Positions 48,069-59,199 of a stretch of DNA of 64,000 nucleotides are shown here, in pieces (the stretch's first letter is position 1; every line of letters begins with the position of its first letter). Position numbers and translations under genes: made by a program. The stretch lies in NCBI GenBank assembly GCA_027625915.1, contig JANTQA010000032.1:868001-932000 (forward strand), given 5' to 3'. The notes beneath the pieces are model-generated. The model worked only from the letters and a program-made list of their open reading frames with translations. It had not been told where the DNA came from and searched no databases. This DNA comes from Anaeramoeba flamelloides. Its lineage: Eukaryota > Metamonada > Anaeramoebidae.

Positions 48069-49053
48069 TCAGACACCCACCGAGACTCCTTGTATTCTGA
48101 GATCTGCTCTGTTTTCAAAATCCAATTCTTTAATTTGAACCAAGTACATTTTCTGAATGAAGAAGAAAAAAAAAAGCGAAATTTGCATTGATTGCTTCTC
48201 AAAAAAAATTTTTTGTTGGTTGTGTCAATTGTAGTTTTCAAAAGAAAAGTCTAATTCTTACCACTGCCGTTGGAGAGTCTACAGGCTTGAAACGGTTTAA
48301 GTAAAAACTATCAAGCTGGGCCTTTGTATCCTTGTTTAATTTTTCATACCTTTTTTTACGTTTTTTTAGTTCATTTTGTGCCTTTGAAAGCTTGAGGGGA
48401 TCAGAATTCTTTTTGTTCGTTAAGGAAGTCACCTTACGATTGCTTCGATCATAGTCAACGAGTGCGTTATTTCGATTTTTGATTTTGGGGTTGAGATCAT
48501 TAAAAACAATCATATTTTCGAGAAGTGGGTTGACTGTAAGGTCTTTTGTTCGCTCGTCGAATAATTGAATTGTTTCTTCAGCTAATTTTGTTACTGATGT
48601 CTGGTATTTTAATGCTGGCAATCTCATTTTGGCTTTTGGATTGTCATAAAAGTCTGCAATTTCGTTGGACAATCGTTTGGATGCTTCTCTATTCGCATTT
48701 TTAAATTTTGTTTTTTGATTTATTGGATTAAAATTGTAAAAAACAAAGGAAAAAAAAAAGGAAAAGGAAAAGGAAAAAGAACCAAAATTTTTTGTTTTTG
48801 TTTTCAATAATCGGATCTTGTTGAAGGAGAAAAAAAAAAGAAAAACAAAAAAAATTTTTTACAAAAAAGCAACCAAGGTTTCCTTCACATTTAAAACTTC
48901 TTTGTAAATTGTTTCATAGCAATGTTTGGTTTTGTTATATTTTTCTAAAGACTTGTCAAAGTCTACGTCAACTGTTTTTTCTGTAGTACCCATCTTAACT
49001 AGCGCTTTTTGTTGTAATCGATTAATATTTTGTTTGAATCTATTAAAAGACAT
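48069..49053 (-). CDS. BAR-domain protein (amphiphysin/Rvs161-like), three exons
   Basis: BAR proteins dimerise into curved coiled-coils that bind and shape membranes in endocytosis and trafficking. Exons 49053-48863, 48688-48262 and 48152-48069 join in phases 2 and 0 to give 233 residues, the size of a lone BAR domain. The start 'MSFNRFKQNINRLQQKAL' is the usual amphipathic N-terminal helix. 'VAFLEASKRLSNEIADFY' is created only by the first splice and matches the family pattern. 'IKNRNNALVDYDRSNRKV' and 'LSKAQNELKKRKKRYEKLN' are the classic second and third helices. No SH3 or PH domain follows. Introns are 174 nt (TT|gtaaaa ... gaatag|A) and 109 nt (GTG|gtaaga ... attcag|AAA). Stop TGA. The last exon (27 codons) is the least certain. 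Confidence 0.85.
48153..48261 (-). other. Intron 2 of BAR gene (109 nt)
   Basis: GTAAGA donor and TTCATTCAG acceptor, phase 0. The pyrimidine tract before the acceptor is a clear run of T with C. Confidence 0.75.
48689..48862 (-). other. Intron 1 of BAR gene (174 nt)
   Basis: GTAAAA donor after a T run (minus strand) and GCGAATAG acceptor, phase 2 on both sides. The pyrimidine-rich part contains repeated CCTTTT units. Confidence 0.75.
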
Positions 49054-49809
49054 TTTGATTGGATAATTTTGTTCTAAATTGAAAAAAAATGATTTGGGAC
49101 TTTCGTTAAAAATTTAACTGGGATTAGATTTGTATAAATGAAATTAAATACATTTATGAATTATATTTGAAGTCTAAACCTTTTTTTTGGAAATCTGATT
49201 TGTACTTTTCCTTTTTCCTTTTTCCTTTATCAATTGAATAAAAAAGTTGTATTGTGAATAGATAATTTGGTAGTTAAAAATATCTATTTTCCGAAATGAG
49301 TAAAAATTTTTCAAATAAAACAGTACTATTTTCTTCTTGTTTCAAACATAACACTGAATTCCTAAATCAATAGAATAACTATGCTCAAATAGGTTGAACG
49401 TAAATTCCTTGATTATTTTGAGAATATCGTAATAATGCATGAAATTTGTGTAAAAATTTTCGAAATTTTTTATAATTTTTTGTCAATTTTTTTGGTTTTT
49501 TGCCCAAAAAACAATTATCTCAAATATTAAATGCTATTTTTTGATAAATATTTTATATTTTGATCGTTTCAATTTTCGATTTTTTTTTCCTGGTTAAACT
49601 TTAAGAAACCAAAAGTATAATTACTTTATGTTTATTTTCCGTTTCTGTGATCAATTAATGTTTAAGATTTCTGAAAAAAGAAACAAAGAATTTTAATTTG
49701 CATCAATGAACAGACAGGTGTGAACATGCCATTTTAATAAAGGTTATTGATAAATCTATTAAAAATTAAGAGGATCACAATTATTATTTAAAATCATTAA
49801 AGTTATTAA

Positions 49810-49975
49810 GGTTTACAATCCCTGAAATCAGCAAATAAATTGTCAAAAATTGCCATTTTGAACCACTATTAAAACCCATACCAAGAATAAGATTGATCAG
49901 TGAAGAACCAAATTAACAAGTCTCTACACCCGAAACACAAGATAATATTTTTTGAAATTTCAGGGACTGTAAACC
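49810..49975. mobile_element. TTAA-flanked MITE, 166 bp
   Basis: Arms GGTTTACAATCCCTGAAAT and, inverted, GGTTTACAGTCCCTGAAAT differ at one base in 19. TTAA flanks both sides (49806-49809, 49976-49979), which is the target duplication used by piggyBac-type transposases. Non-coding. Confidence 0.8.
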
Positions 49976-50088
49976 TTAAGGGTAGAACAAAAAATATACA
50001 ACAAAATAATATTTACAAACAATATTTTTATGGAAATAATTTCAATGTCTGACGAATACTATTGGGATATTGGCTTTTAAAAAATTCT

Positions 50089-50839
50089 TTAGGGATTAGC
50101 GTCTACCAAGGAGAAACCTATGAACAAAATATGTTGTTATTGGACCTAACCACATTAGTGCTACATTGTTCAAATGTCTCTAAAAAATCGATTGAAAAGT
50201 AGAAATATTTGTTGATCTCATCAATTAAAAACAATCAATGTATTAGTAAAAAACTCGGCAATTTCAGAATAAAATCTGTAAATCGCCATAAATTTAAAGG
50301 TTGAATTATCAATATTTAGACTACAAAGTCACAAAATATCTTTCTTAAATTTGTGGCGAAATGTAGATTAGTTACTAAAAAATTCGTTTTTTTTTAAAAA
50401 TTTAATAATTAACGAATAAATTTTTTTGACAAATTTTTTCTCAAATCATGGAAATATATTGATACTACAAGTATCTTTATCAAAGCCAAACAAAATTAAT
50501 CAGTCTTTGGGCTTTTATGTTGATGATTATTCTGTTAATCTTTGAAATTATAAAATTAAAAAAATAGTTACTTTTGGAAGTTCAAAATTTAAATTATTAA
50601 ATACGTGAATACTGTTATTTTGGGTTTTCATTTTTAGATTTTGAAAAGGAATCAAAAAAAATTTTCTAAATTACAATTTTTAATAGTGATCATTTAGTAA
50701 AAAATGTAATAATTTATTGTGCATCAAGATTTATAATAGATTTTTTAGAGCTATTTGAGCCATTTTCACTAATATCATTTACACCCAATTACAATATACT
50801 TTGATTATAGAGAAATCTATGGTGACACTAATCCCTTAA
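50089..50839 (+). mobile_element. TTAA-type element, near-complete copy, about 750 bp
   Basis: Ends 'TTTAGGGATTAGCGTC' and, inverted, 'TTTAAGGGATTAGTGTC', with TTAA at the right (50836-50839) and a decayed form at the left. Related fragments lie at 23211-24060 and 24600-25202. No transposase frame, so it is a non-autonomous element. At about 50364 it preserves the empty site of the MITE nested in the 23 kb copy. Confidence 0.75.
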
Positions 50840-53814
50840 AGTAAAATTAATACTAAAACAAACAAAAAATAAATAGCATCTTGATAATCAAAAATTCAAT
50901 AAAAATCTGATTATTCTAATATTATACTTTTTTTTAAGGGAGTGATATTTTTTATTAAAAAATTAATATTGTTAAGATCGTTAAAAATATTTTTTTTTTG
51001 AAAATTATGTTTTGGCTTATGAAATTGACTCGTTAAGGACTATGTATCCGGGTTAAAAAAGTGAAATAAGATATAAAAACACCATTTGAAGAGTTTTGTA
51101 ATCTTAGTAATTTTTACATATTGAGAAATTCTTTTAGAAAAAATGAGAGAATATCCCAATTATAACAATTTTCACAATTTTTACCTTTAGAATCATGCCA
51201 AAATTTGGTTTTAATATTTTGAATTTCCATTTCAACTTTCTGAACTCACAGTAATTAATTCCTCTGGATGTTCTACATCTTTTTTATATTTTCTTTTATA
51301 GGTTTGAACTGTTCTCAAATTTAGACTGCACTTGAAAATCCCCAAAAGCCATTTTTTGGCTATTATCTTTTTTTGTAATTTTCATTTTCCTTTTCTTTAA
51401 AAAAGATTGAAAAAAATTATGTGTGAAAAGGTAAAGATGATAAAAAATGTTTTTCTTTTGTCCAATTTTCTTCAGAATTAAAATTCTTTTTGAAAAGTTA
51501 AAGTGAAATGGCACAATATCTCAACACTCTCAAGATAGGAACATAGTTGTTAAATATCATCTAAAATAATTATTAAATCAAGTCTATTTTTTGAGTCCCA
51601 AAATTGGCATATTTCCTTTAAAAAAACTAAATAAGCAAAAGGTTTTATTTTTATTAACAATTTATTTAATTTTTATAAACGGGAACCATATTTTTTTGTT
51701 TCGTATTTGAAAGTATTGATTTCAATAAACAATTATTTATTTTTGTATTATTTTTAATTATTAATATTTCTATTCAAAAACCATTCAAAAATAATAAGAT
51801 TAACTATTGATATAGGCTTTTTCGATAAAATAAATCTAAATTTGATCAAAGTGTAACTAAAGTTTATCAATGAAACTCAAAAATATTTAGTTAAAATAGG
51901 TTATTCTTTAAAGTTGTTAAAAAAGTCAATTACCCATTTTTCAAAAATAAAAAAAAATTGTAAAATAATTTTTAAATTTTGAATGATTTTTGTAAAAAAT
52001 TGTTTGTTCTTCTTCACTAGAATCTTTAAAACAATTTAAATCATTTTCGGAATACAAAAAAATTGATTTAAATTTTTTTGGAGATAAAATTACTCAATTC
52101 CCTTAAAAATATCTTGTATATTTTCTAAATGATTGAAATAATCTAATATCATCGAATAAGCAAAAATACAACCAATAAGTAAAATAGTAAATTATTTTAA
52201 AACTTTAATATTTAAAACTATTCTTCATAAACAAAAAAATTATTTTCCAATCTGTTGATTCAATCAATTTTTTTGTTTTTCCAAATGAATATCCCAAAAA
52301 AGAAAAAAAAATCTTTATATATTTCTCGATATTTACATAAAAATAATTTGTCATATAATCGTAATGAAAATATCAATAAATAGGGTAAAATAGTTGTATA
52401 ATGTGAGAAGATGAATTTATACATTTTCTTTTTCCTATTAACATGAAAAAAACAATTTATCTTGTATAAAATTTCTTTTGAGGTTTCTTCGTAGATCATA
52501 ATTTTTTGACACTTCATATAACAATTTTTGTGTAAATACAGAATATTGCTATTAACATATTTTTAATATTTTTTCATATTTTTGTAAAAGTTGTTGATCT
52601 AAATGTTATTTTTAAATAGAATTTATGTTTTTAAAAACAAATATCTCTTCATTTTTCGAAAGTTCAAAATCCAACTTTTTTATAAATATTTGACAAAAAA
52701 ATTTTTCTTCAAAGAAGATCGAAATCGTATTATCAATAAAAAGAAGTTTAGAAAGTTATATTTTTTAAAAAATTACCTTCAAGTTTTAGAAAACCACATA
52801 ATAAAAAATATATTTAATACCCTAAAATACTTTAATGTTTTGCCCTTATAATTATTCTAATTTCATAATTAAACAAATAATATGAATCAATAATTTCTTT
52901 TTTTTGAACAAAAAAATCATCAAACAATCCTTAAAACCATTCAATTTAAAATATTCACAAAATCCTTTGTAACAACCAATATAATTCGAACTTATTACCT
53001 TGATGAATATTTATATTAATTAGATTATTTCTAAATTATGATTGATAACCCAATCTTAATTATTTATGTGTGCAAGTAATAAGCAAAATATAAAAAATAA
53101 CAATACTTTTTCTTATTCTTTATTCAATTTTTCAAATATTTTCAAACTAATAAAACTAACTGTAAATAATAATTATCATGAAATAATGATTGAAAACACG
53201 CTAAATATCATGGTCTCCAATATTTCCGTCACAGGGTAACAATTTATTTTTCTAAGATAATAATTTGTATTGAAGAATTTAAAAATTAAAACAAAATCTG
53301 ATTTTCTTTTTGAAAATGAACATTCTCAAGTTTATATATTAAAAAAATTTAAAAGATTACTAGATCAATAAGATTAAAATTTTTATTTTCAAAATTTTAT
53401 CAATAAATATTGGAGATTTATTGGAATATATTTTCATCTAGTTAATGTTTTACAATTCGTTATTGTACTTCTATTTAGGATTTTTATTTGACACAATTTT
53501 CAATCAAAAAATAATCCAAAATCTTTAACAGAGATCCCAAATTTCAATCTAATGAAAAGTATTTCTTTGAAATTTATTTGACAAAGAACAACAAAATGAA
53601 CATGAAGTAAAAAGTTTATGAGATTTATTATGTAAATATTATTAATCAAATTTTTTTGTCAAATCAATTATTAAAAGAAAAGAATTAAAAACTTTATTAA
53701 TGGGGTACCAAGAATTTGGTGATCTTCCTGGTTTGTTCATCTAGGCCTGTATTTCAAGATAAGTACTCTATTATTAAATATCAAACTAATTTTTAATATT
53801 CTTTTTGATGGTAG
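50840..53814. other. Non-coding DNA
   Basis: No gene is supported. 'TTAAGGACTATGTATCCGG' at about 51033 is an element end matching about 38948-38964 in inverted orientation. The small frames at 51296-51514, 52260-52517 and 52603-52851 have no recognisable family. A minus-strand stretch at 51200-51310 reads 'VQTYKRKYKKDVEHPEEL' in one frame and could be a relic exon or transposon piece. Confidence 0.45.
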
Positions 53815-54477
53815 AGTCAGTTCCACTTTTAAGGTACAACTTTCAACAAAATTTAAGGCTCAAATAAAAGCTCATTTTTTGGAATTTTTTTTTCAACAAA
53901 TAATATAACTACAGTGATCAAAATAATACGTGCACAAAGACTATAATCCGTGTTTCAAAATATTGTCCGTGCTTTTTTGATTCTAGTCCCAAGAAAACAT
54001 CCAATTAACTACCAAATAATATACCTAAGTTCAAATCAATTTTGAAAGTAAATGTCTGGTTATTTTCAGTAAAATTTAAATTATTCATGTAAATAGTTGA
54101 AAATTTTTCATAATATTCTCAATTTTTAATGAAATTTTTTGTTTTTTTGATGATTAAAAATTTTATCTTCAAAATTTACTCTATTTGTGAGAGATAAATT
54201 TTTCAATTTGATCCTTCATTTTTAGAATTTCTTTTTTAATAATAAAACTTTAAGAAACCAATATCATATTTTTTTGGGATTTATTATTGGTTTCTTTGAT
54301 TGGTTAATGTATAGGTCAACTATAACAAAAAAACACGATTTTTATTTTAAAATACACATTAAATTTTTTTGCATGCTTTATTTTGACCACAGTAGAATTT
54401 GAATTTGGCCTTAATTTGAGATTTTTTTGTGTCTTAAATTTCGTTCAAAGTTTGTGTCCTAAAAGCGGAACCGTCTG
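53815..54477. mobile_element. TA-flanked MITE (family M3) carrying a nested MITE
   Basis: Ends GAGTCAGTTCCACTTTTAA (after TA 53813-53814) and, inverted, CAGACGGTTCCGCTTTTAG (TA at 54478-54479). Inner arms 'AATTTAAG' and 'CAAA' continue the match. Without the nested element it is about 180 bp, close to the 195 bp copy at 12291. Its right end lies 9 bp beyond the stop codon of the TPR gene. Confidence 0.8.
53912..54392. mobile_element. Tc1/mariner-type MITE, 481 bp, nested
   Basis: Starts CAGTGATCAAAATAATACG after TA (53910-53911) and ends, inverted, CTGTGGTCAAAATAAAGC with TA at 54393-54394. Inner arms near 'AATCCGTGTTTCAAAATA' are again inverted. A degraded copy lies at 40509-40948. It has inserted into the M3-family element at 53815-54477. 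Confidence 0.85.
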
Positions 54478-54488
54478 TACAATTCGTT

Positions 54489-56315
54489 TTATTTTTTCCT
54501 TTTCCTTTTCCGATAGTCCTTCTTCTTTTTCTTTTTTTGAGTTTTTCGTTTTTGTCTCTTGCGTGTTTTCCTCCACTTTTTTTTCTTTTTCTTTCTCTTA
54601 TCATAGTCGCTCTCACTAATACTATCACCACTTAAATCATTGCTGATATCACTGTTATCATGGGTTCTATTATTGCTCTCACTATTTCGATCACTCCTGG
54701 TATCACTACTCTCAGTATTGTTATCACTGCGGTTATCAAGGCTGATAAAATTGCTCTCACTATTTCTATCACTCCTGGTATCACTACTATTAGTATTGGT
54801 ATCACTACCATTATCACTGCTATCAGTATTGTTATCACTACTACTATCTCTTTGTTGTTTCTTTTTTTTCAGCTTTTCAATTTCAGAGAGACTATTTGAA
54901 AGAGATGGATCCTCCGAATATAAAGGTTGAGACGATAATATCCGTTGCCCTTTTTTTTTTCGATCGATCTTGTTCTTGGACTTTTTTAAGTGGTTTTTCC
55001 ACGCAATTGCTTTTATATACTCAAAAAGAGGTTGATTTTTTTCCTTTTCCTTTTCTAATGCTTTAATTCTTTGCTTTAGTGTTGGAATTTCTTTTAATTG
55101 TTCCTGAATATCAGTCAAGTCTTGTCTAAGTTTTGATGCAGTGACTTGAAGTTGTTTAATTGTCTGATTTAAATCAATTTTATTGTCATTCGGATTCCTC
55201 TTTTTAAGAAAGTTTTGTGTGGAATCCAATTTATAATAATCTTTCTCCTGATTGCTTAAACGATTATATTGAGAAACATTTTGGTCTCCACCCTTTTTCA
55301 GAATCTTACTTGAATTATTGAAAGGTTTTTGGTTTTGATCGTCATTATTGTTTTTATTTATATTAATTTGATCGGAATCAAGAGTTGTAAAATTTTGATT
55401 ACTCTTAATTAATTTCTCTTTATTAGTGCGAGTGTTAACATAACTCTTGTTTGTGTTGTTGTTGATACAATTCTGATTCTTTGTCGAGTCTCCCAAATAC
55501 CCATGAAATTTTATTTGGAGTGTTTCAAACATTTCTGGAATAAAGGGATGGTTTATCGAGTTGCCTGGAAGACTCTGGGCGAGTTCATATTTGTCTCTAG
55601 CTAATTTGACATTCTTACACTCCCAAGCTAAATTTGAAAGTTGAATACAAATACAGAGATCTTGTGGAAATGTTTTATGAGCTATTTTTGCAACTTGAAA
55701 CGCTTTCCCTGTGTTTCCTTGTTTTTCATAAATTTGTATAAGAGGCGTGTAAGTCAATAAAAAGTAAGAATTTAATTCTTGTGACCTTATTAAATTGTTT
55801 TTTGCTGGGTCAAAATTGTCAGAATGCTTATTGATTATTGCCAAATTATAAAAATATTTATAATTTGTATTTTTGATCTGGATAGCTTTCTCTTGATTAT
55901 TTTTTGCCAAAATACAGTTACTCTTTAAATGATAATAACTTGCCAAATTGTTGAATGCAGCGGCACACGTGGAGAAGGTTTTAATTGATTCTGAAAAATA
56001 AACTTGTGCTTGATCATAATCATTTAAATTCATATATGCATAGCCTTGGTTGTTCTAGAGAATTGCAAGATCTAACTTATTTAAGTCGATTTTTTTTGAC
56101 TTTTCTAAGCATCTCTCAATCAAACCTATTACTTTTAAATATTTTTGTTTTTCATTCAAATTGTACGAAACTTTGATAGAATTGCGAATTTCTTGTTTTA
56201 ATTCTTCATCTTTAAGGTTCTGAAATCGATCAATAGTGTTTTCCTCGGACTTGTCTACATTTATTTTCCTCAATCCTGCATTTAAAAGGTATATATTACA
56301 ATATTTTTGGTCCAT
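54489..56315 (-). CDS. TPR and coiled-coil protein with basic tail; interrupted by an in-frame TAG
   Basis: From ATG at 56315 the frame codes about 600 residues plus one stop: 86 residues, TAG at 56055-56057, then 514 residues in the same frame to TAA. The TAG falls within a tetratricopeptide repeat ('LDLAIL', TAG, 'NNQGYAYMNLNDYDQA'). Spacing from Ala to Gly fits the TPR consensus only if the TAG position counts as one residue. More TPRs follow ('FNNLASYYHL', 'KYFYNLAIINKHSDNFDPAK', 'IYEKQGNTGKAFQVAK'). Then come an Asn-rich linker, a coiled coil ('IKQLQVTASKLRQDLTDIQE'), a Ser/Asp/Asn array in which 'SSDTRSDRNSESN' occurs twice, and a Lys/Arg tail. TPRs mediate protein contacts; the partner is unknown. 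It may be a pseudogene, a read-through gene or a sequence error. Removing the TAG by a 78-nt intron is possible but would delete a TPR helix. Confidence 0.7.
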
Positions 56316-58420
56316 CTTGATTCAAGTTTTTTTTAGTGTTATAGATTTTTTTAAAAGTTGAATAAATTTTATTCAGTGAAAATTAAAAATAAATGACTTT
56401 TTTTTTTAAAAATTACAATGTTTTTAATTTCAAATGTGTTAGAAGATTGTAAGTGAAAGTTCAATTTTCGAAAATAATTGTTTTTGAAAAAATTCGTCTG
56501 TTTGAAAAAGTTTTGGAAATTTTTTTTTTGTTGAAAAATACTTTTGTTGAGTAAGTCAGAATGTTTATTGAAGGTTTTATGTGAATTTAAATATCAAAAA
56601 GTGTAACCTGTATTTTTGATTGACCATTTTCGTGTCATGATATTCTAATGTAATTATGTAATATTCTCACAAAAATGTTCATAAACAAGACACTTCACAC
56701 TTAATAACATTCTTTGTCATCAACACAAAATTATCTCTTTATGCTGTTAATTTTAAAATAAATTGATCAAAATTTTCATTAAGCTTTCCAAAAAATCACA
56801 TCTCTCCAAGAATTAAAAGATATCATCAAAGTTCTCGAATTCTCTAAAAGGGAAATGAATAATAAACTGATTTAGGAATTAAAAATTAAGAAATGTTACA
56901 CGAATTATAAAAATCAGTTTTTGGAAAGCTGAATGAAAATTTTGTTCAATTTATTTTGCAACAAATAGTATATGCTTATTTTTTTAGCTGATCAATTTTT
57001 TTTAAATTAAATATGGACAATACAAAAAAAAAAAATCAAAGATCTCACATTTCATTTTTCTGGTTAGAAACTTCAACCAAAGAGTTTAAGAAACAGAACT
57101 TAAAGACATTGTGCCTTAAACTTATGATGGATGATATTATTAAAAAAAAAAAAAATTATTAATTAATTATATTTACTAAACACACGAAAAAAAAAAAAAT
57201 TTACAAAATAATATACTTTTTTTGTTCCAGTTTTGAGAATTTTTAATTATATTTCAACCAACCTCTTTTTTGAAAGTTTTTGTCGTCCTTCTCATGGGAT
57301 TTTATTTTATTCTTTTTTTGTCAAATTGAACGAAAATATTTATTATACTTTTGAAATGAAAAAAAAAAATCCCCTTTTTTTTTAATTCTACGATTAAAGG
57401 AGAGTTTCCTTTTTGTTTAAAATGTTTTCTTGGGTTTTGTCCATTTTTTTTATTTGAAATATAAAAATTGTGTTAAAAAATGGGTTAAATGATCCTTTGT
57501 GCATAATATGACGAATTCAATATCCACATCTTCTCATGAAAAGATGAATCACTTTTTTTCTAGAAATTCGTATGTTTGAAAAATATTTTTTATCTGAAAA
57601 AAAGATTAAAGTTCATCATTTTGTGATAAATTATTTTGACTGGAGGAAAGTACCTTCCTATTAAAACCCTAATTTTTGAATTATAATTTTGAAGTTTTAT
57701 ATATAATAATACATATTTGTCTAAAATATCAAGATATAGAATAAATAATGAGTCTTTATTTTGACTGCGATCAAGAGCTAATTTTTATATTTTGGTGATT
57801 ATAACGAATTCTTGAGGTCAAAATTTTCGATTTTTTTTTAATCGTTGACACCTGAATAAAAAAATGAGGAATATTGTAAATCCACAGGTAATACGAGTTT
57901 CCGTTTCAAAAACGCGAAAGATGTATAAAAGCGCATTTTTTCACTTTATATATATATATTTTTCGTTTCATTTGTTGTTTTCATTTTTTGATTTTTGAAA
58001 AAGTCCTCGAATTCTTTTGAAATCACACTTTTCGTTTCTAGGATGTGAAAAAATGCAAACAAAAAAACTTAAAAACAACGAAAAACCAAACAAAACAATT
58101 ATATACAACTAAGAAGTAATTGACTTCAAAGCCTTAGCAAATAATGGGGATTCACAATTCCAAATTTAAGTATGGGGTTTTACATATAAAATCATGAAAA
58201 TAGTTTGATTTTCTCTTTGGAAAATACCTAAACAATATAGAGTAGTGGTTCGGTTTAAAACTCTTGAAAATTATCAATTCTTTAAAAACTAAGAAATCCA
58301 AATACTTTTTTGTAAAAAATTGCTAGTTATGGAAGAAAAGTGGTAAAAATTTTCACTTTTAAACCGATTCCAAATTAGATCAGCACACCTAATTATTTTG
58401 GGTTTTTAATTACCTCTCCC
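56316..58420. other. Non-coding A/T-rich DNA
   Basis: It contains the 5' flank of the TPR gene and, at 57966-58083, one member of an inverted repeat pair. Nothing else is recognised. Confidence 0.55.
57966..58083 (+). repeat. Inverted repeat pair, left member
   Basis: About 120 bp matches the reverse complement of 62753-62870 at about 90 % by eye, including 'AAAAAGTCCTCGAATTC', 'TTTTGAAATCACACTTTTCG' and 'AAACTTAAAAACAACG'. The 'ACAGGTA' about 75-80 bp farther out is also shared, so the similarity may extend with decay. Confidence 0.8.
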
Positions 58421-58429
58421 AATTAAATT

Positions 58430-58520
58430 TTTTATTGATCACAAAAAAAATATTAAAAATTAGCAACTTAAAAAATTTTTTTTCACAATTTTGAATTTGG
58501 AAAATGTGATCAGTAATTTT
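58430..58520 (+). repeat. TGATCA-ended mini element, copy 1
   Basis: Begins 'TTTATTGATCACAAAAA' and ends 'AAAATGTGATCAGTAAT', which are inverted repeats of each other. About 85 bp. Further copies lie at 62325-62412 (inverted) and 63538-63640. Confidence 0.7.
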
Positions 58521-59199
58521 TTTCTTCATATGTGTTATATTTCAACTTATTAATAAGAAAATTATATTGTTATTATTTTATTTTTTTGATACTATAAAAC
58601 CGTTTTACCTTAATTTTTTTTACATAATCATTATCAAATTTCTCATTACTTAACAGTTATTTCCTTACTGTTGCTTTATTATGTTATACTAAAAAATAAT
58701 TTCATTTTTAATTATTCATTTTTTTATAAAAACTGTTTTCGGACTATACTTTTGTTTTTGTTTTACAAAAGTATTGTTTTCTACTTTTTTATACTTATAT
58801 TACTTTGTTTATCCAGTGGAAATAAAATTTCAAAGTAGGGTTAAAACAAGTAATATCTCTTTCACTATTTAAATTGATTTTTAAATTATTATATTGTTTC
58901 TTTCTTAAATTTATTTATTCTATTATTATATTTATTAACTTTAACATAAAAATAGAAATTGGTGAACTAATGAAGATAAAATTAAAAAACTCAATCAAAG
59001 TGTAGAGAGTGTATAAAATATCGTATCTGGTTAATTTGATTTTTTTTTTTATTAGTAGTTAATTGATTCACAAGTATAAATTGAAAAAAATTGAATTTAT
59101 AAATATTGGATGTCTGGGCGAATTACTCGTTGTTCCTAAATCCAAATAATCTGAAAATTTGATTTTTTAAGTTTAGAGCTCTTTATCTGCTCTATTTTA

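Noticed and set aside
52603-52851. 82-residue plus-strand Lys/Phe-rich frame
   Set aside because: Somewhat protein-like, but the composition matches A/T-rich chance frames and no neighbouring exon fits.
54434-54930. Plus and minus frames across the TPR gene tail
   Set aside because: Antisense or shifted reading of the Ser/Asp/Asn repeat and Lys tail.
56055-56132. A 78-nt intron removing the TAG of the TPR gene
   Set aside because: GT (minus strand, near 56132) and AG at the TAG would keep the frame, but this would delete the second helix of a well-formed TPR, and the predicted intron would be shorter than the others.
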